Shown: in pieces, positions 11,161 through 21,998 of the stretch | How positions within the stretch are numbered: the first letter of the stretch is position 1 | Layout of the letters: every line of letters begins with the position of its first letter | Assembly: GCF_007625155.1 (NCBI RefSeq) | Contig: NZ_VMNK01000023.1 | Coordinates: forward strand, 56,647-120,646 | DNA: 64,000 bases | Direction: 5' to 3' | Source of the DNA: Denitromonas halophila | GTDB lineage: Bacteria; Pseudomonadota; Gammaproteobacteria; Burkholderiales; Rhodocyclaceae | Made by a program: the position numbers and the translations under genes | Notes under the pieces: generated by a model | What the model was told of the DNA's origin: nothing | Seen by the model: only the letters and a program-made list of their open reading frames with translations | Databases searched by the model: none

Positions 11161-12332
11161 TAGGAATGGAGTGGATCGAAATGAGAAGACGGCTGATGAT
11201 CTGAATCATCTGCCCTCAGGCCTGCGGCAAAGCGCTCCGCTTCCTCAGCCAGCGCCAGTCGTAGCAAATCAAGCCCCTCGCCTGTCTTGGCGCTCGCGAA
11301 AACGCGGCCGATTCTATCACAGCCGTCCCGCTCAAACCGGGCTGGCGTCCCGCTGCCGTCAATCTTGTTCCAGACCAGAATCTGCGGGATATCTCCCGCA
11401 CCGATCTCGCCCAGAACACCATTCACAGCGGCAATTTGCGCATCCCGGTCATCACTGCCGGAGTCGACCACGTGCACCAGCAAATCAGCGTTGACCGTTT
11501 CCTCGAGCGTTGCATGGAATGCTGCCACCAGACTATGTGGCAGATCCCGGATGAATCCGACCGTGTCCGACAGCACAATGTTCCCCGCCTCGCCCAAAAA
11601 CAGTCGGCGGGAGGTGGTGTCCAGCGTGGCAAACAACTGATTGGCGGCGTACGCACCGGCCTTGGTCAATGCGTTGAAAAGCGTCGACTTGCCGGCGTTG
11701 GTGTAACCGACAATCGATACAGACAAGACGTCGCGACGCTCTCGCGCACGCCGGCGAACCCGGCGCTGGTTTTCCAGCTTTTCGAGTTTGCCACGCAGCG
11801 TCTTCACCCGAGCGCCAATGAGTCGGCGGTCGGTTTCCAGTTGCGTTTCGCCTGGGCCGCGCAGGCCCACCCCGCCCTTTTGCCGCTCGAGGTGAGTCCA
11901 GCCACGAATCAAACGCGTCGCCAGATGCTCGAGTTGCGCCAGCTCGACCTGCAGCTTGCCCTCATGGCTACGCGCCCGCAGGGCAAAGATATCGAGAATC
12001 AACGCCGTACGGTCAACCACCCGGCACTGCAGCACGCGCTCGAGGTTGCGCTGCTGGCCCGGGCTCAGGGCGTGATTGAAGATCACGAGATCTGCCTCAT
12101 GGCCCGCGAGCAGGTCACCAATCTCTTGCGCCTTGCCCTTACCGACAAACAAGGCCGGGTCCGGCGCACGGCGTTTGGCACGAACGATGGTTTCGACCGT
12201 CGCGCCAGCACTCTGTGCCAGCAAGACCAACTCGGCCAGACGCTCTTCAATGGCGTCCTGGCCCAGATCAATCTGCACCAGGACAGCACGCTCTCCCGCT
12301 TCGGGGCGGTCAAACATAAGACGCCCCGGCAA
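11160..12332 (-). CDS. hflX: Ribosome-splitting GTPase HflX
   Basis: GTPase of 390 aa that binds the 50S E-site region and splits stalled or heat-damaged ribosomes. The N-terminal HflX domain (about 20-200) includes the glycine-rich GGVGLRGPGETQLETDRRLI linker. The G domain has G1 GYTNAGKST near 209-217, G3 DTVGF and G4 NKID (VWNKIDGSG). A short charged C-terminus follows. It lies 26 bp after hfq, the usual order. An internal ATG at 12317 (MFDRPEAGERA) is a plausible alternative start. Confidence 0.95.
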   Translation of the reverse strand: MPGRLMFDRPEAGERAVLVQIDLGQDAIEERLAELVLLAQSAGATVETIVRAKRRAPDPALFVGKGKAQEIGDLLAGHEADLVIFNHALSPGQQRNLERVLQCRVVDRTALILDIFALRARSHEGKLQVELAQLEHLATRLIRGWTHLERQKGGVGLRGPGETQLETDRRLIGARVKTLRGKLEKLENQRRVRRRARERRDVLSVSIVGYTNAGKSTLFNALTKAGAYAANQLFATLDTTSRRLFLGEAGNIVLSDTVGFIRDLPHSLVAAFHATLEETVNADLLVHVVDSGSDDRDAQIAAVNGVLGEIGAGDIPQILVWNKIDGSGTPARFERDGCDRIGRVFASAKTGEGLDLLRLALAEEAERFAAGLRADDSDHQPSSHFDPLHS

Positions 12333-12358
12333 TCTGCCCGATGGGTATGAACAACACC

Positions 12359-12604
12359 TTAGGCTTCGGGCTCACCCGGCTCCTGCTGCTGGAAGTTGAC
12401 CGGGCGGGCCGGCACAACCGTCGAGATGGCGTGCTTGTACACCATCTGGGTCACGGTGTTGCGCAACAGTACGACATATTGATCGAAGGACTCGATCTGG
12501 CCCTGCAGCTTGATGCCGTTAACCAGGTAGATGGACACCGGCACGTGCTCGCGACGCAGTGCGTTAAGGAAGGGATCCTGCAGGAGTTGGCCTTTGTTGC
12601 TCAT
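12359..12604 (-). CDS. hfq: RNA chaperone Hfq
   Basis: Hexameric Sm-like protein of 81 aa that pairs small RNAs with mRNAs. The Sm1 segment ([20 protein letters not shown]) contains the Q and F residues of the proximal U-binding face, and Sm2 is [10 protein letters not shown]. Length and the short acidic/Gln-rich tail ([10 protein letters not shown]) are normal for betaproteobacteria. It heads the hfq-hflX-hflK-hflC run; the 88-bp gap after der may hold its own promoter, but no clear one was seen. Confidence 0.98.
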   Translation of the reverse strand: MSNKGQLLQDPFLNALRREHVPVSIYLVNGIKLQGQIESFDQYVVLLRNTVTQMVYKHAISTVVPARPVNFQQQEPGEPEA

Positions 12605-12692
12605 GTTTTAGCCTCTATCGTTATGTGGGCGTAATTTAATTGATTCCGCAGTGCAACACCAATCGGCGCGCCTGACGGAGGTGGTGTGGATG

Positions 12693-14021
12693 CTACTTTC
12701 GATCGCTATACGGGTTGGTCGATGACCGGAACTGGATACGCAACGGCGTCCCCTGCAGCTTGAACGCCTCCATGAACATGCGTTCCAGATACCGTGTATA
12801 GCTGGCCGGAATTCCCTCCAGACCCGTGCCATGAATCACAATAATCGGCGGATTGCTGCCGCCCTGGTGGGCGTACCGCATCTTCGGACGGAACATCCGC
12901 ACCTTGGGCGGCGCCTGCTTGGTCACCGCCTCTTCAAGCAAGCGGGTCAACTTCGGGGTCGATAGCTTGGCCATCGCTGCGGCAAAGGCTTTGTCGACCG
13001 ACGACATGACGCCGCTGATGCCCTGCGATTTCAAGGCCGACACATAATGCTGGCGGGCAAAGCTCAAGAACGGTAGCTTTCGCATCACGTCACTCTTGAT
13101 CTGCTCACGCCGATAGCTGTCAACGCTGTCCCACTTGTTGATGGCCAGCACCAGGGCGCGCCCGGTTTCAAGCACAAAACCGGCAATGTGCGCATCCTGG
13201 TCCGACACGTCCTGACTGGCGTCCAGCACCAGCACGACCACGTTCGCCTGCTCGATGGCCTGCAGCGTCTTGATGACCGAGAACTTCTCGACCGCTTCGA
13301 ACACCTTGCCACGCCGACGCAGACCGGCGGTGTCGATCAGTTTGTATTCGCGGCCGTTGCGTGAAAACGGGATGGAAATTGCATCGCGCGTTGTGCCGGG
13401 CATATCGAAGGCAATCACCCGCTCCTCGCCCAGCAAGGTGTTGATCAGGGTGGACTTGCCGACGTTCGGCCGGCCCACGATCGCCACACGCGGCCCGACG
13501 TCTTCCAGTTCAGCGGGCGGCGTCTCGGGGGGCAGCACCTCGAAGATTTCGTCAAGCAAGGGGTGCACACCGTCGCCGTGCGCCGCGGAAATGACCAGCG
13601 GCGCCCCCAGGCCCAGCGCATGAAACTCAGCGCCAAGCACGGCACGATTCGCGCCCTCACCTTTGTTCACCACCAGAAACACCGGTCGATCGACACGGCG
13701 AAGCCGATTGGCAATTTCCTGATCATGCGGGGTCAGGCCGCTGCGACCGTCGACCATGAACAGCAGCACGTCGGCTTCAGCGATGGCCTGCTCGGCCTGC
13801 CGCGCCATCTCGTGCATGATGCCGTCTTTGGCGACCGGGTCGAAACCGGCGGTATCGACCACCAGATAGTCGCGCGAGCCGAGACGGCCGACACCGTAGT
13901 GACGGTCCCGCGTCAGGCCCGGCTGATCCGCAACCAGCGCATCGCGCGTTTTGGTCAAGCGATTGAAAAGGGTTGATTTACCGACGTTCGGCCGACCAAC
14001 CAGTACCAGCGTAGGGATCAC
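12693..14021 (-). CDS. der: Ribosome assembly GTPase Der (EngA)
   Basis: Essential double-GTPase for 50S subunit assembly; 442 aa. Two tandem G domains each carry GRPNVGKST (near residues 8-16 and again near 185), with DTAGF and DTAGLRRR switch motifs, and are followed by a KH-like C-terminal domain (about 355-442) with the [20 protein letters not shown] stretch. It starts with GTG; an ATG alternative would remove part of the first beta strand. It lies 12 bp after bamB, a neighbourhood shared across many proteobacteria. Confidence 0.97.
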   Translation of the reverse strand: MIPTLVLVGRPNVGKSTLFNRLTKTRDALVADQPGLTRDRHYGVGRLGSRDYLVVDTAGFDPVAKDGIMHEMARQAEQAIAEADVLLFMVDGRSGLTPHDQEIANRLRRVDRPVFLVVNKGEGANRAVLGAEFHALGLGAPLVISAAHGDGVHPLLDEIFEVLPPETPPAELEDVGPRVAIVGRPNVGKSTLINTLLGEERVIAFDMPGTTRDAISIPFSRNGREYKLIDTAGLRRRGKVFEAVEKFSVIKTLQAIEQANVVVLVLDASQDVSDQDAHIAGFVLETGRALVLAINKWDSVDSYRREQIKSDVMRKLPFLSFARQHYVSALKSQGISGVMSSVDKAFAAAMAKLSTPKLTRLLEEAVTKQAPPKVRMFRPKMRYAHQGGSNPPIIVIHGTGLEGIPASYTRYLERMFMEAFKLQGTPLRIQFRSSTNPYSDRK

Positions 14022-14033
14022 TTTCGACCTTTA

Positions 14034-15179
14034 TCAGCGCGGCTGAAACACATGAATGCCACCCGCACGCGTCTGCACAAGCACAAGCTCGCCCACAGCG
14101 CGCGGTGCCACGGAGACGCCGCTGCTATCGGCCTGAGTGCGGCCGATGAAGGCGCCGTTCTCGAGACTGAGCAGATGCACATAACCTTCGGTATCACCCA
14201 CCACCACACCAGCACTGGTGGCCAAAGGTGCGGTCAGCACCCGGCGCACGAGTTGATCCTGACGCCACATGCTGGCGCCACTGAAAGCGTCCAGCGCGAC
14301 CACGGCATCGGTATCTTCGGTGACATACACCTGACGAACATCGCGACTCATGCCGCCGCGAGCTGACACCGGCCGGCTCCACAGGGTTTTGCCGTTGGTC
14401 ACGTCAAAGCAGCTGACGCGCCCCTGGAAGGCCGCGGCGCACAGGGTCTGACGATGCAGCACCGGGTCGCCGACCACGTCGGCAATGCGCTCAAGCTCGG
14501 TCGCGCCGGCAGGCAAGGCCACCGACAGCTCCCAGATCAGTCCGCCGTTGTTCAAATCAAGCGCCGCCAGCTTGCCACCAGGGAAGCCTAGCACCGCCAC
14601 GTTGTTTTCGAGCAACATGCCCGAGGGGTTGCGCAAGGTCAGCGCCGGCGTAGTGCGCCGGTAGGTCCATTTGATGGCGCCGTCTTTACGGTCCAGGCCG
14701 AACACCCGGTTGTCGCTGCTGCGCACCACCACGAAATCCTTGGCGACGCCAGGTGCGGCGAGCACCTCGGCATTGACCTTGGCGCGCCAGCGTTCAGCGC
14801 CTGAGCTGGCATCCAGCGCAACGACTTCACCCGCGCCGTTGGCCACCACGGCCAGATCCGCATCGGCGCCGACACCGGCGGTCAGACCGCCATCGACACG
14901 CACACGCCACCGGGTCTGCCCACCGGAAAAACGGGCCACATCGCCCGCTGCCCCGGCTGCGATCACGTCGCTATCGAGCACCGCAGGTTCAAACCGGTAG
15001 ATATCGGCCTCGCCGATTTTGGCGGACCACACCGGCGACAACGTGGCCGAGGCTTTGAATTCCGGTAGCGGCGCCATCTTCGGCGCGGGCGTCGAGAACG
15101 GGTTAAGCGCATCGAGCGAGCTGCAGCCGACCAGCAAGGAGGTGGCGGCCAGCGCCGTGAACAAACGGAATGAACGCAT
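14034..15179 (-). CDS. bamB: Outer membrane assembly lipoprotein BamB
   Basis: PQQ-like beta-propeller lipoprotein of the BAM complex that helps insert beta-barrel proteins into the outer membrane. The 381-aa product has a lipoprotein signal ending LLVGC, with Cys19 as predicted lipidation site, then repeated propeller blades of the form ALD...G...W (for example VALDASSGAERWRAKV, LAALDLNNGGLIWELS). The ATG shares one base with the upstream gene's stop (TGATG). The hisS-yfgM-bamB-der order is the standard one. Confidence 0.95.
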   Translation of the reverse strand: MRSFRLFTALAATSLLVGCSSLDALNPFSTPAPKMAPLPEFKASATLSPVWSAKIGEADIYRFEPAVLDSDVIAAGAAGDVARFSGGQTRWRVRVDGGLTAGVGADADLAVVANGAGEVVALDASSGAERWRAKVNAEVLAAPGVAKDFVVVRSSDNRVFGLDRKDGAIKWTYRRTTPALTLRNPSGMLLENNVAVLGFPGGKLAALDLNNGGLIWELSVALPAGATELERIADVVGDPVLHRQTLCAAAFQGRVSCFDVTNGKTLWSRPVSARGGMSRDVRQVYVTEDTDAVVALDAFSGASMWRQDQLVRRVLTAPLATSAGVVVGDTEGYVHLLSLENGAFIGRTQADSSGVSVAPRAVGELVLVQTRAGGIHVFQPR

Positions 15180-15832
15180 CAGCGAGCACCTCCCATAAGC
15201 GCTTCGAGCTTGATTCGGATGATTTCTGCACTGCGGTCGCCCGGCACGATCACCGCGTCGGCGGCGTCGAGCGCTGCCTGGTAGGCCTTGCGCGCATCGT
15301 CAATCTTGCCGTCCGCAACCAAAGCGTCGCCACGCAGATCGTGATGACGAACTTTCAAGGCCGGCGGCGGCTCGTCGGACAGCAAGGCCAGCGCCGCGGC
15401 GGTGTCGCCAGCGTCAAGGCGCACGGCGGCAAGGCGCAGGCGGGCGATATCGCGCATGACGGGCTCGCTGGCGTTTTTGGTGACCCACTCCAGCGGCAGC
15501 GCCGCATTGCCGGTATCTCCTGCCGCCTGCTGCACCTTGGCAGACATCAACGCCGCCAGCGGTGCGTAGGCCGTACCGGAAAAATTCTCAAGAATCTGGC
15601 CGGCCGCCTGGCGCGCCGCCGCCGCGTCGTTGTCGACCACGGCCTTTTGCACCACGCTATACAAGGCGGCCGCTTCGGCCGTCTGTTTGCGCTGATACCA
15701 CTGCCAGCCTTGCCAGCTGACCGAGGCGACCGCGGCGATCACCGCCACCGTCGTCACCATCCAGCCGTACTGCGCCCACCACGCCTTCAGTTCGGCGAGT
15801 TGTTCCTGCTCTTCAAGGTCATAGACTGCCAT
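15179..15832 (-). CDS. yfgM: YfgM-like tetratricopeptide membrane protein (SecYEG ancillary subunit)
   Basis: Single-pass inner-membrane protein of 217 aa with periplasmic TPR-like repeats, related to E. coli YfgM, which binds the SecYEG translocon and periplasmic chaperone PpiD. The N-terminus has the family signature [17 protein letters not shown], then a membrane helix (about 24-42) and alanine-rich TPR helices. ATG at 15832 was chosen because it begins just before the conserved segment; ATG at 15838 is close and also possible. It overlaps the end of hisS by 14 nt and is fused in operon with bamB. Confidence 0.9.
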   Translation of the reverse strand: MAVYDLEEQEQLAELKAWWAQYGWMVTTVAVIAAVASVSWQGWQWYQRKQTAEAAALYSVVQKAVVDNDAAAARQAAGQILENFSGTAYAPLAALMSAKVQQAAGDTGNAALPLEWVTKNASEPVMRDIARLRLAAVRLDAGDTAAALALLSDEPPPALKVRHHDLRGDALVADGKIDDARKAYQAALDAADAVIVPGDRSAEIIRIKLEALMGGAR

Positions 15833-17114
15833 CGTCATCTTCCACGGCAAATAGGAGGTCGGCCAGCACATCGGCCAGTTGATCGGCGGCAACGCGTCGC
15901 TGCTCGCCGCCGTCGCGCAAGGGTTTGAGTGTCACTTCAGCCGCGGCGGCTTCATCGTCACCGATAATCACGGCACAGGGCGCACCGCTGCCGTCGGCCT
16001 TTTTCATCTGCGCCTTGAAGTTGCCGCCACCGCAATGGAGCAGCACGGAATAGCCGTGCGCCCGCATGTCTTCGGCCACCCGGAAGGCGAAGGTTTGCGC
16101 CGCCTCACCCTGATGGACCACGTAAATATCGGGCACTTCGCGCTCGGGCTCGCCGCCCGAACTTTGCCAAAGCGCGAGCAATCGCTCAACACCCATCGCA
16201 AAGCCGGCGGCAGGTGCGCTCTTGCCGCCGAGTTGCTCGATCAGGCCGTCGTAACGGCCACCCGCACACACCGTGCCCTGCGCGCCGAGCTGATCGGTCA
16301 CCCATTCGAACACCGTGCGATTGTAGTAATCGAGACCACGCACCAGACGGGTATTGATGCGATACGGAATGGCGTTGTCTTTGAGGATGCTCTGGACACC
16401 ATTGAAATGCGCCAGGGACTCCTCACCGAGGTACTCCATCAAGGTGGGCGCGGCTTCGACCAGCGCCTGCATATCCGGGTTCTTGGTGTCGAGAATACGC
16501 AGCGGATTGGAGTACAGCCGGCGCTTGGCCTCTTCGTCCAGTTGCTCGGCATGCGCTTCAAAATACGTAATCAGGGCCGCCCGGTGCACTGCCCGCTCCT
16601 CGGAAGAACCGAGTGAATTGAGCTCGAGGTGGATATCCTGAATGCCCAGATCATCCCACAGCCGGGCGCACATCAGAATCAGTTCGGCGTCGATATCCGG
16701 CCCGGCAAAGCCCAGCGCCTCGGCACCAATCTGATGAAACTGCCGATAGCGCCCTTTTTGCGGGCGCTCGTGGCGAAACATCGGGCCGTAATAATAGAGC
16801 CGCTTCGGGCCGCTGTGCAGCAGGCTATGCTGCATCACGGCGCGCACGCAGGAGGCGGTGTTCTCGGGGCGCAGCGTCAGATGCTCACCGTTGAGCGCAT
16901 CTTCAAAAGAGTACATCTCTTTTTCGACGATGTCGGTCACTTCACCGATGGCGCGGCGAAACAGCGGCGTGGGCTCAACAATGGGGGTGCGAATCGGCCG
17001 ATAGCCGTAGCTCTTGAGCCAGTCGCGAATCAAGGATTCGAACTGCTCCCAGGTCTCGGCTTCGTCCAGGAAAATATCGTTCATGCCACGTACGGCACGC
17101 AGGCTTTGACTCAT
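15819..17114 (-). CDS. hisS: Histidyl-tRNA synthetase
   Basis: Class II aminoacyl-tRNA synthetase of 431 aa. Motif 1 is near [16 protein letters not shown], motif 2 includes [15 protein letters not shown] and [17 protein letters not shown], and the histidine-binding [15 protein letters not shown] and [14 protein letters not shown] segments follow. Motif 3 is [12 protein letters not shown], before a C-terminal anticodon-binding domain. The ispG-hisS-yfgM order is conserved in proteobacteria. Confidence 0.97.
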   Translation of the reverse strand: MSQSLRAVRGMNDIFLDEAETWEQFESLIRDWLKSYGYRPIRTPIVEPTPLFRRAIGEVTDIVEKEMYSFEDALNGEHLTLRPENTASCVRAVMQHSLLHSGPKRLYYYGPMFRHERPQKGRYRQFHQIGAEALGFAGPDIDAELILMCARLWDDLGIQDIHLELNSLGSSEERAVHRAALITYFEAHAEQLDEEAKRRLYSNPLRILDTKNPDMQALVEAAPTLMEYLGEESLAHFNGVQSILKDNAIPYRINTRLVRGLDYYNRTVFEWVTDQLGAQGTVCAGGRYDGLIEQLGGKSAPAAGFAMGVERLLALWQSSGGEPEREVPDIYVVHQGEAAQTFAFRVAEDMRAHGYSVLLHCGGGNFKAQMKKADGSGAPCAVIIGDDEAAAAEVTLKPLRDGGEQRRVAADQLADVLADLLFAVEDDDGSL

Positions 17115-17144
17115 GTCTGCTGTCTTTCTTCTGTTCTACGCGGG

Positions 17145-18401
17145 TCAGCCCGCTTTTTTTCGGTAGCGCGTCGCAACATACTCGTCGACGATGGCCTGGA
17201 ACTCGGTGGCAATGTTGCCACCGCGCAGTGTGACGGTTTTTTGGCCATCGACAAACACCGGCGCAGCCGGCGTCTCGCCCGTACCCGGCAGCGAAATGCC
17301 TACATTGGCATGTTTGCTCTCGCCGGGGCCATTGACGACGCAGCCCATCACGGCCAGCGTCATGTTCTCGACACCGTCGTACTGCTCGCGCCACAAGGGC
17401 ATTTGCTCGCGCACATGATTCTGGATGCGCGAGGCCAATTCCTGGAAAAAGGTGCTGGTGGTCCGGCCGCAGCCGGGACACGCCGTAACCATCGGGGTGA
17501 AGGCGCGCAAACCCATGGTCTGCAGGATCTCCTGCGCCACCACCACTTCCTGCGTACGGCTGCCGTTGGGTTCGGGCGTGAGCGAGACACGGATGGTGTC
17601 GCCGATGCCTTCTTGCAGCAGCACGCCCATCGCCGCGGTCGACGCCACGATGCCTTTCGAGCCCATGCCGGCCTCAGTCAGACCGAGGTGCAACGGGTAG
17701 TCGCAGCGACGCGCCAGATCGCGGTACACCGCGATCAAATCCTGCACGCTCGACACTTTGGCCGAGAGGATGATCCGGTCGCCCGGCAAGCCATAGGACT
17801 CGGCCTTGGCGGCGGATTCGAGTGCGGACGTGACCAGCGCTTCGCGCATCACCGCGCCGGCATCGAGTGGCACTTTGCGACTGGCATTCTCATCCATGAT
17901 GCGCGCCAGCACCGAGGGGTCGAGACTGCCCCAGTTGACGCCAATGCGCACCGGCTTGTCGTACTTGCAGGCGATCTCGATAATCGACGCGAACTGCGGA
18001 TCACGCTTGGTGCCCGCCCCCACATTACCCGGATTGATGCGCAGCTTGGCCAGCGCCTCGGCGCACTCAGGCACATCGGTCAGCAGTTTGTGGCCGTTGT
18101 AATGGAAGTCACCCACCAACGGCACGTCCACGTTCATGCGCGCCAGTTGCTCACGAATGGCCGGCACGGCACGTGCGGCCTCTTCGTTGTTAACGGTGAT
18201 GCGCACCATCTCGGAACCGGCACGCGCGAGCTGGGCCACCTGGATGGCTGTGGCAATGGCATCGGCCGTATCGGTATTGGTCATCGATTGAACGACAACC
18301 GGCGCATCCGACCCCACCAGCACTTTGCCAATACGCACCTGCCGGCTCTGCCGACGCAACGCTGCCTGACCGTCAATCGCTCCGTTCATTGATGCGCTCA
18401 C
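17145..18401 (-). CDS. ispG: (E)-4-hydroxy-3-methylbut-2-enyl-diphosphate synthase
   Basis: Iron-sulfur enzyme of the MEP isoprenoid pathway that reduces MEcPP to HMBPP; 418 aa, the longer betaproteobacterial form. The N-terminal TIM barrel starts at [19 protein letters not shown]. The [4Fe-4S] cysteines are in ACPGCGRT and the later GCVVNGPGE motif, with the active-site Glu after the last cysteine. The listed start is a GTG overlapping the rodZ stop (GTGA); an ATG at 18389 is an alternative. Confidence 0.96.
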   Translation of the reverse strand: MSASMNGAIDGQAALRRQSRQVRIGKVLVGSDAPVVVQSMTNTDTADAIATAIQVAQLARAGSEMVRITVNNEEAARAVPAIREQLARMNVDVPLVGDFHYNGHKLLTDVPECAEALAKLRINPGNVGAGTKRDPQFASIIEIACKYDKPVRIGVNWGSLDPSVLARIMDENASRKVPLDAGAVMREALVTSALESAAKAESYGLPGDRIILSAKVSSVQDLIAVYRDLARRCDYPLHLGLTEAGMGSKGIVASTAAMGVLLQEGIGDTIRVSLTPEPNGSRTQEVVVAQEILQTMGLRAFTPMVTACPGCGRTTSTFFQELASRIQNHVREQMPLWREQYDGVENMTLAVMGCVVNGPGESKHANVGISLPGTGETPAAPVFVDGQKTVTLRGGNIATEFQAIVDEYVATRYRKKAG

Positions 18402-19390
18402 TCCAGTGTCAGCCGGGCGACGCTGACATTTGTGTGCGGTGCCAGATCGACCGGCTTGCCGCCGTATTCGAGCTCAACGCTCTTGGCGTTGCCAACGACC
18501 AGGCGATACGGCGGCTTTCCGCTGACCTCTTGCACCGAACCGGCGCGGTTGGTCCGCGAGAAAATAATTTCGCCCGACGCGTCGCGCACTTCGACCCACG
18601 ACTCCTTGCTGAAACGGAACACCAGCCGCGAGCTCTTCACCGGCTCGACGGGCGCGGCCACCTCGGGCTTGGGCGCCGCCGGTGCCGGCACAGGCACAAC
18701 GGCCGCGGCCACTGGCGTCGCGGCATCCGACTGCGGCGCCGACGGCACGACCGGTGCAGGCGCGCCAGGCATCGACGGCACAGCGACCGCTTCAAGCGCA
18801 GTTGGCGCGGTCGTGGGGGCGACCTGAGCAGTGGGCGCGTCGTCAGGAATCACGAGAGGCGCGGAATCGGGCGGCGGCACAACAGGGGTCAGCGCGGCCG
18901 GTGCCACCGGCGTGTCGGCCACTGCGGCCCCGGTAGCCGGATCCTCGGTGGTCTGGAACCAATCGAAATACCACCCGCCCACCACCGCCAGCATCAACAA
19001 CGCGGCAATCAGCGCCATTGGCAATGCCGAGGGGCGCAAGGCGCCGTCGCCATTCGGAAGCGTACCTTGCGCATTGCTGATCGGCGCGAGCTCTGCCGGC
19101 GCAGCGACACCGCTGGTTTGCGCGAGCGACTGGATCAAGGGCTCGGGATCGAGTCCGAGCAAACGCGCGTAGTTGCGCAGAAACCCTCGCGCAAACGCCG
19201 CACCAGGCAAGGCGTCGAAACGTTCATCTTCCAGTGCCTGCACCTGGCGCTGGGTCAGCTTGAGTGCCTGCGCCACATCGACCAGGCTCAGTCCATGATG
19301 CTCCCGGGTCGTGCGGAGCATGTCGCCAACACCAACCACCGCTGCGGCCTGTTCAGCTGACACGTCGAGCATGTCTGCGTTCTCGCTCAC
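18398..19390 (-). CDS. rodZ: Cytoskeleton/cell-shape protein RodZ
   Basis: Bitopic membrane protein of 330 aa that links MreB to the cell-wall elongation machinery. A cytoplasmic XRE-type helix-turn-helix (about 22-85, [20 protein letters not shown]) precedes a membrane helix (about 122-145, [18 protein letters not shown]). A long Pro/Ala/Val-rich periplasmic linker (about 150-250) leads to a C-terminal DUF4115 beta domain ([19 protein letters not shown]). The start is a GTG overlapping the pilW stop. The pilW-rodZ-ispG order is conserved. Confidence 0.93.
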   Translation of the reverse strand: MSENADMLDVSAEQAAAVVGVGDMLRTTREHHGLSLVDVAQALKLTQRQVQALEDERFDALPGAAFARGFLRNYARLLGLDPEPLIQSLAQTSGVAAPAELAPISNAQGTLPNGDGALRPSALPMALIAALLMLAVVGGWYFDWFQTTEDPATGAAVADTPVAPAALTPVVPPPDSAPLVIPDDAPTAQVAPTTAPTALEAVAVPSMPGAPAPVVPSAPQSDAATPVAAAVVPVPAPAAPKPEVAAPVEPVKSSRLVFRFSKESWVEVRDASGEIIFSRTNRAGSVQEVSGKPPYRLVVGNAKSVELEYGGKPVDLAPHTNVSVARLTLE

Positions 19391-20193
19391 TCGTATTTCC
19401 CTTCGATCAATTTCTGATATTCCGGCGAGGTGGGGAAGCGGCTTTTCAGCTGGCTACCGTAGCTCGCTTCGGTCTCTTTGTCGTTACGTGCCCGTTCGAC
19501 GCGAACACCCAGCCACAGCGACTCGGCGGTCGGCGGGCTCTTCTGGTGGACCGTATTCAAATACACGTGGGCCGCTTCGGGGTTGTTGCGGCGGTAGGCA
19601 ATGGCTGCCAGATTCAAGACGGCCTGAATATTGTTGGCATCCAAGGTCATCGCACGGCGAAAATAGGTCTCGGCCGCTTCCAGCTGCCCTTGCCCCATGC
19701 GGCACAAACCAGCATTTGTCATCGGCCGGGTCGGCGTAGTGTAGTAAGGATTGCGGGCGGATTGCTCGAGCATGCGAATGCCTTCGTCGACTTCGCCCTG
19801 CACGCACAAAAACCAGCCATAACTGTTGTTGATCTCGGGGTCGCCCGGGGCCAGCGCGTCGGCACGTGCGAAGGCGCCGCGCGCCGACGCCGGATCGTTC
19901 AGTGCCATAAAGACGAGCGCCTGGAGGTGATGGGCCGGCGCGTAAGTCTGGTCATACGCCAAGGCAGTGCGCACTTCATCCAGTGCCACACCGACGCGCT
20001 GCGCCGTCACATAGGCCATGCCCAGATCGGTATGAATCTTCGCTCGGGCCTGGTTCTCACTCACCACGGGGCGCTCTGCCGCCGGCCGCAGATCGAGCGA
20101 GCCACTGCTGCCAGGCGCCGACGGGTTGGTCGTGCAGCCGGACAGAAGCAAGCCTGCGAATCCCAGGGCGGCAAGGAGGTGCGCTGTCTTCAT
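19387..20193 (-). CDS. pilW: Type IV pilus biogenesis/stability lipoprotein PilW (PilF)
   Basis: Outer-membrane TPR lipoprotein (268 aa) that promotes PilQ secretin assembly and pilus stability. A lipoprotein signal ends LLLSGC, with Cys20 as acylation site, and is followed by about six TPR units (for example [25 protein letters not shown] is split across the first). The ATG at 20193 was chosen because the signal peptide begins there; it overlaps the rlmN stop by 4 nt (ATGA). No pilus structural genes lie nearby, as usual for this locus. Confidence 0.92.
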   Translation of the reverse strand: MKTAHLLAALGFAGLLLSGCTTNPSAPGSSGSLDLRPAAERPVVSENQARAKIHTDLGMAYVTAQRVGVALDEVRTALAYDQTYAPAHHLQALVFMALNDPASARGAFARADALAPGDPEINNSYGWFLCVQGEVDEGIRMLEQSARNPYYTTPTRPMTNAGLCRMGQGQLEAAETYFRRAMTLDANNIQAVLNLAAIAYRRNNPEAAHVYLNTVHQKSPPTAESLWLGVRVERARNDKETEASYGSQLKSRFPTSPEYQKLIEGKYE

Positions 20194-21287
20194 GAGCGAG
20201 AGGTACCTGTGAAATGAATGGGCTGGGTACGACGGGTCTTGTCCTGGACTTGACCGGCCAGCTGACCACACGCGGCATCGACATCATCTCCCCGCGTCTT
20301 GCGGGTGGTGGCCACGATACCAGCGTCCTGCAGGATACCGGCAAAGCGCCGGATGCGCTCGGAGGGCGAGCGCCGGTAAGGGGAATTCGGGAAAGGGTTG
20401 AACGGGATCAGGTTGAATTTGCACGACACTTCGCGCGCGATGGCGACCAGCTCATGCGCATGGGTATCAAAGTCGTTCACACCGTCGAGCATCACATACT
20501 CGAAGGTCACGAAGTCACGCGGCGCGGCGACCAGGTAGCGATTGCACGCGGCCAGCAACTCCTTGAGCGGGTACTTCTGGTTGATCGGCACCAGTTGGTC
20601 GCGCAGGGCGTCGTTGGGCGCATGCAGCGACACGGCCAGCGCCACCGGGCAGGCTTCGCGCAGGCGATCCATGGCCGGCACGATGCCAGAGGTCGAAACG
20701 GTCACGCGCCGACGCGACAAGCCATAGCCGTGGTCGTCGAGCATCAGGCGCAAGGCCACCAATACATTGTCGAGGTTGGCCAGCGGCTCGCCCATGCCCA
20801 TCATGACGACGTTGCTGATCACACGATCACCATCCGCCGTCGCACCGAGCAGGCGGTTGGCCAACCAAAGCTGGCCGATGATCTCGCCAGCCGTGAGGTT
20901 CCGGTTGAAACCCTGCTTACCGGTCGAGCAAAAAGAGCAGTCGAGCGCACACCCGGCCTGCGAGGAAATGCACAAGGTGCCACGGCCGGTCTCGGGGATG
21001 AACACCGTCTCGACCGCATTGCCCTGTCCAACATCCAGCAACCACTTGCGGGTGCCGTCGGTGGACACCGAGTCGCGTACCGGTTCGGGCGTGCGCACAC
21101 AGGCCTGCTCACCCAGGCGAGCGCGCAAACTCTTCGCGACGTCGGTCATCTGATCGAAGTCGCTCACCCCGAAACGGTGCAACCAACGCAAGACCTGCCT
21201 GGCACGAAAAGGCTTTTCGCCTTGCGTCGCAAACCAGTCGATCAATCCGTCGACATCAAAATCCAGCAGGTTGACCTGTTTCGTCAT
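20190..21287 (-). CDS. rlmN: Dual-specificity 23S rRNA/tRNA adenine-C2 methyltransferase RlmN
   Basis: Radical-SAM enzyme of 365 aa that methylates C2 of A2503 in 23S rRNA and A37 in several tRNAs. The cluster motif CALDCSFC supplies the CX3CX2C cysteines. [13 protein letters not shown] is the GGEP-type SAM motif, and the SxH pattern VSLHAPND follows. The C-terminal region has the family's methyl-carrying cysteine near [14 protein letters not shown]. It heads the pilW-rodZ-ispG run, 72 bp after ndk. Confidence 0.97.
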   Translation of the reverse strand: MTKQVNLLDFDVDGLIDWFATQGEKPFRARQVLRWLHRFGVSDFDQMTDVAKSLRARLGEQACVRTPEPVRDSVSTDGTRKWLLDVGQGNAVETVFIPETGRGTLCISSQAGCALDCSFCSTGKQGFNRNLTAGEIIGQLWLANRLLGATADGDRVISNVVMMGMGEPLANLDNVLVALRLMLDDHGYGLSRRRVTVSTSGIVPAMDRLREACPVALAVSLHAPNDALRDQLVPINQKYPLKELLAACNRYLVAAPRDFVTFEYVMLDGVNDFDTHAHELVAIAREVSCKFNLIPFNPFPNSPYRRSPSERIRRFAGILQDAGIVATTRKTRGDDVDAACGQLAGQVQDKTRRTQPIHFTGTSRS

Positions 21288-21314
21288 GGGGTGTGTGCCT
21301 TTGGCGAAAATGCA

Positions 21315-21336
21315 ATCGGCCCGGGAGCCGGGCCGA
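21315..21336 (-). terminator. Possible terminator/attenuator between ndk and rlmN
   Basis: ATCGGCCCG pairs with CGGGCCGAT around a short loop. The T-tract on the minus side is weak (ATTTTC), so partial read-through from ndk into rlmN is likely. Confidence 0.45.
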
Positions 21337-21359
21337 TGCGGTTTCAGCCTCGGCCGGTA

Positions 21360-21785
21360 TTAACGGCTATAAACGTTCATGCCGGGGAAGAAGAAAGCGA
21401 TTTCCACGGCGGCGGTCTCAGCGGCGTCGGAGCCGTGAACCGCGTTGGCGTCGATCGACTCGGCGAAGTCAGCGCGGATGGTGCCCGGCGCGGCTTCTTT
21501 CGGGTTGGTCGCACCCATCAGTTCGCGGTTCTTAGCAATGGCACCCTCGCCTTCGAGCGCCTGGATCATCACCGGACCGGAGGTCATGAACTCGACCAGA
21601 TCCTTGAAGAAGGGGCGTGCCTTGTGGACCGCGTAGAACTGGCCGGCCTCTTCAACAGACAGATGCACCATCTTGGCGGCGATCACTTTCAGGCCAGCGT
21701 CTTCAAAACGCTGATAGATCTTGCCGATCACGTTCTTGGCGACAGCGTCGGGCTTGATGATGGACAGGGTGCGTTCAATTGCCAT
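21360..21785 (-). CDS. ndk: Nucleoside diphosphate kinase
   Basis: Phosphotransferase of 141 aa that equilibrates NTP and dNTP pools via a phospho-histidine. The start [15 protein letters not shown] is the family N-terminus, and the active-site segment near the C-terminus reads [21 protein letters not shown], containing the catalytic His. ATG at 21785 has GGAG nine bases upstream; the longer in-frame start lacks homology. It is the first gene of the long minus-strand core block. Confidence 0.97.
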   Translation of the reverse strand: MAIERTLSIIKPDAVAKNVIGKIYQRFEDAGLKVIAAKMVHLSVEEAGQFYAVHKARPFFKDLVEFMTSGPVMIQALEGEGAIAKNRELMGATNPKEAAPGTIRADFAESIDANAVHGSDAAETAAVEIAFFFPGMNVYSR

Positions 21786-21879
21786 GGTACTTTGCTCCGA
21801 AGAATCCGGTTGGACGTAAAAAGAATAACGGAGCATTTTAGCAAGATTTTGTCACTCCTCCCATCTCCCGTCGGTAACT

Positions 21880-21906
21880 AAAAAAAACCCGGCCACAAGG
21901 GCCGGG
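21880..21906 (-). terminator. Intrinsic terminator downstream of the TRAP binding-protein gene
   Basis: CCCGGCC pairs with GGCCGGG around ACAAG, followed on the minus strand by a run of eight T. It separates dctP-like transcription from ndk. Confidence 0.85.
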
Positions 21907-21998
21907 AACAAAGGACACGGTTTGCATCAAAACCCGCCGTTGCCGGCAGGTTCAGGGAGATGCTCGGGGTGGCGCGAGCACGTGGCTCACACCTTGAT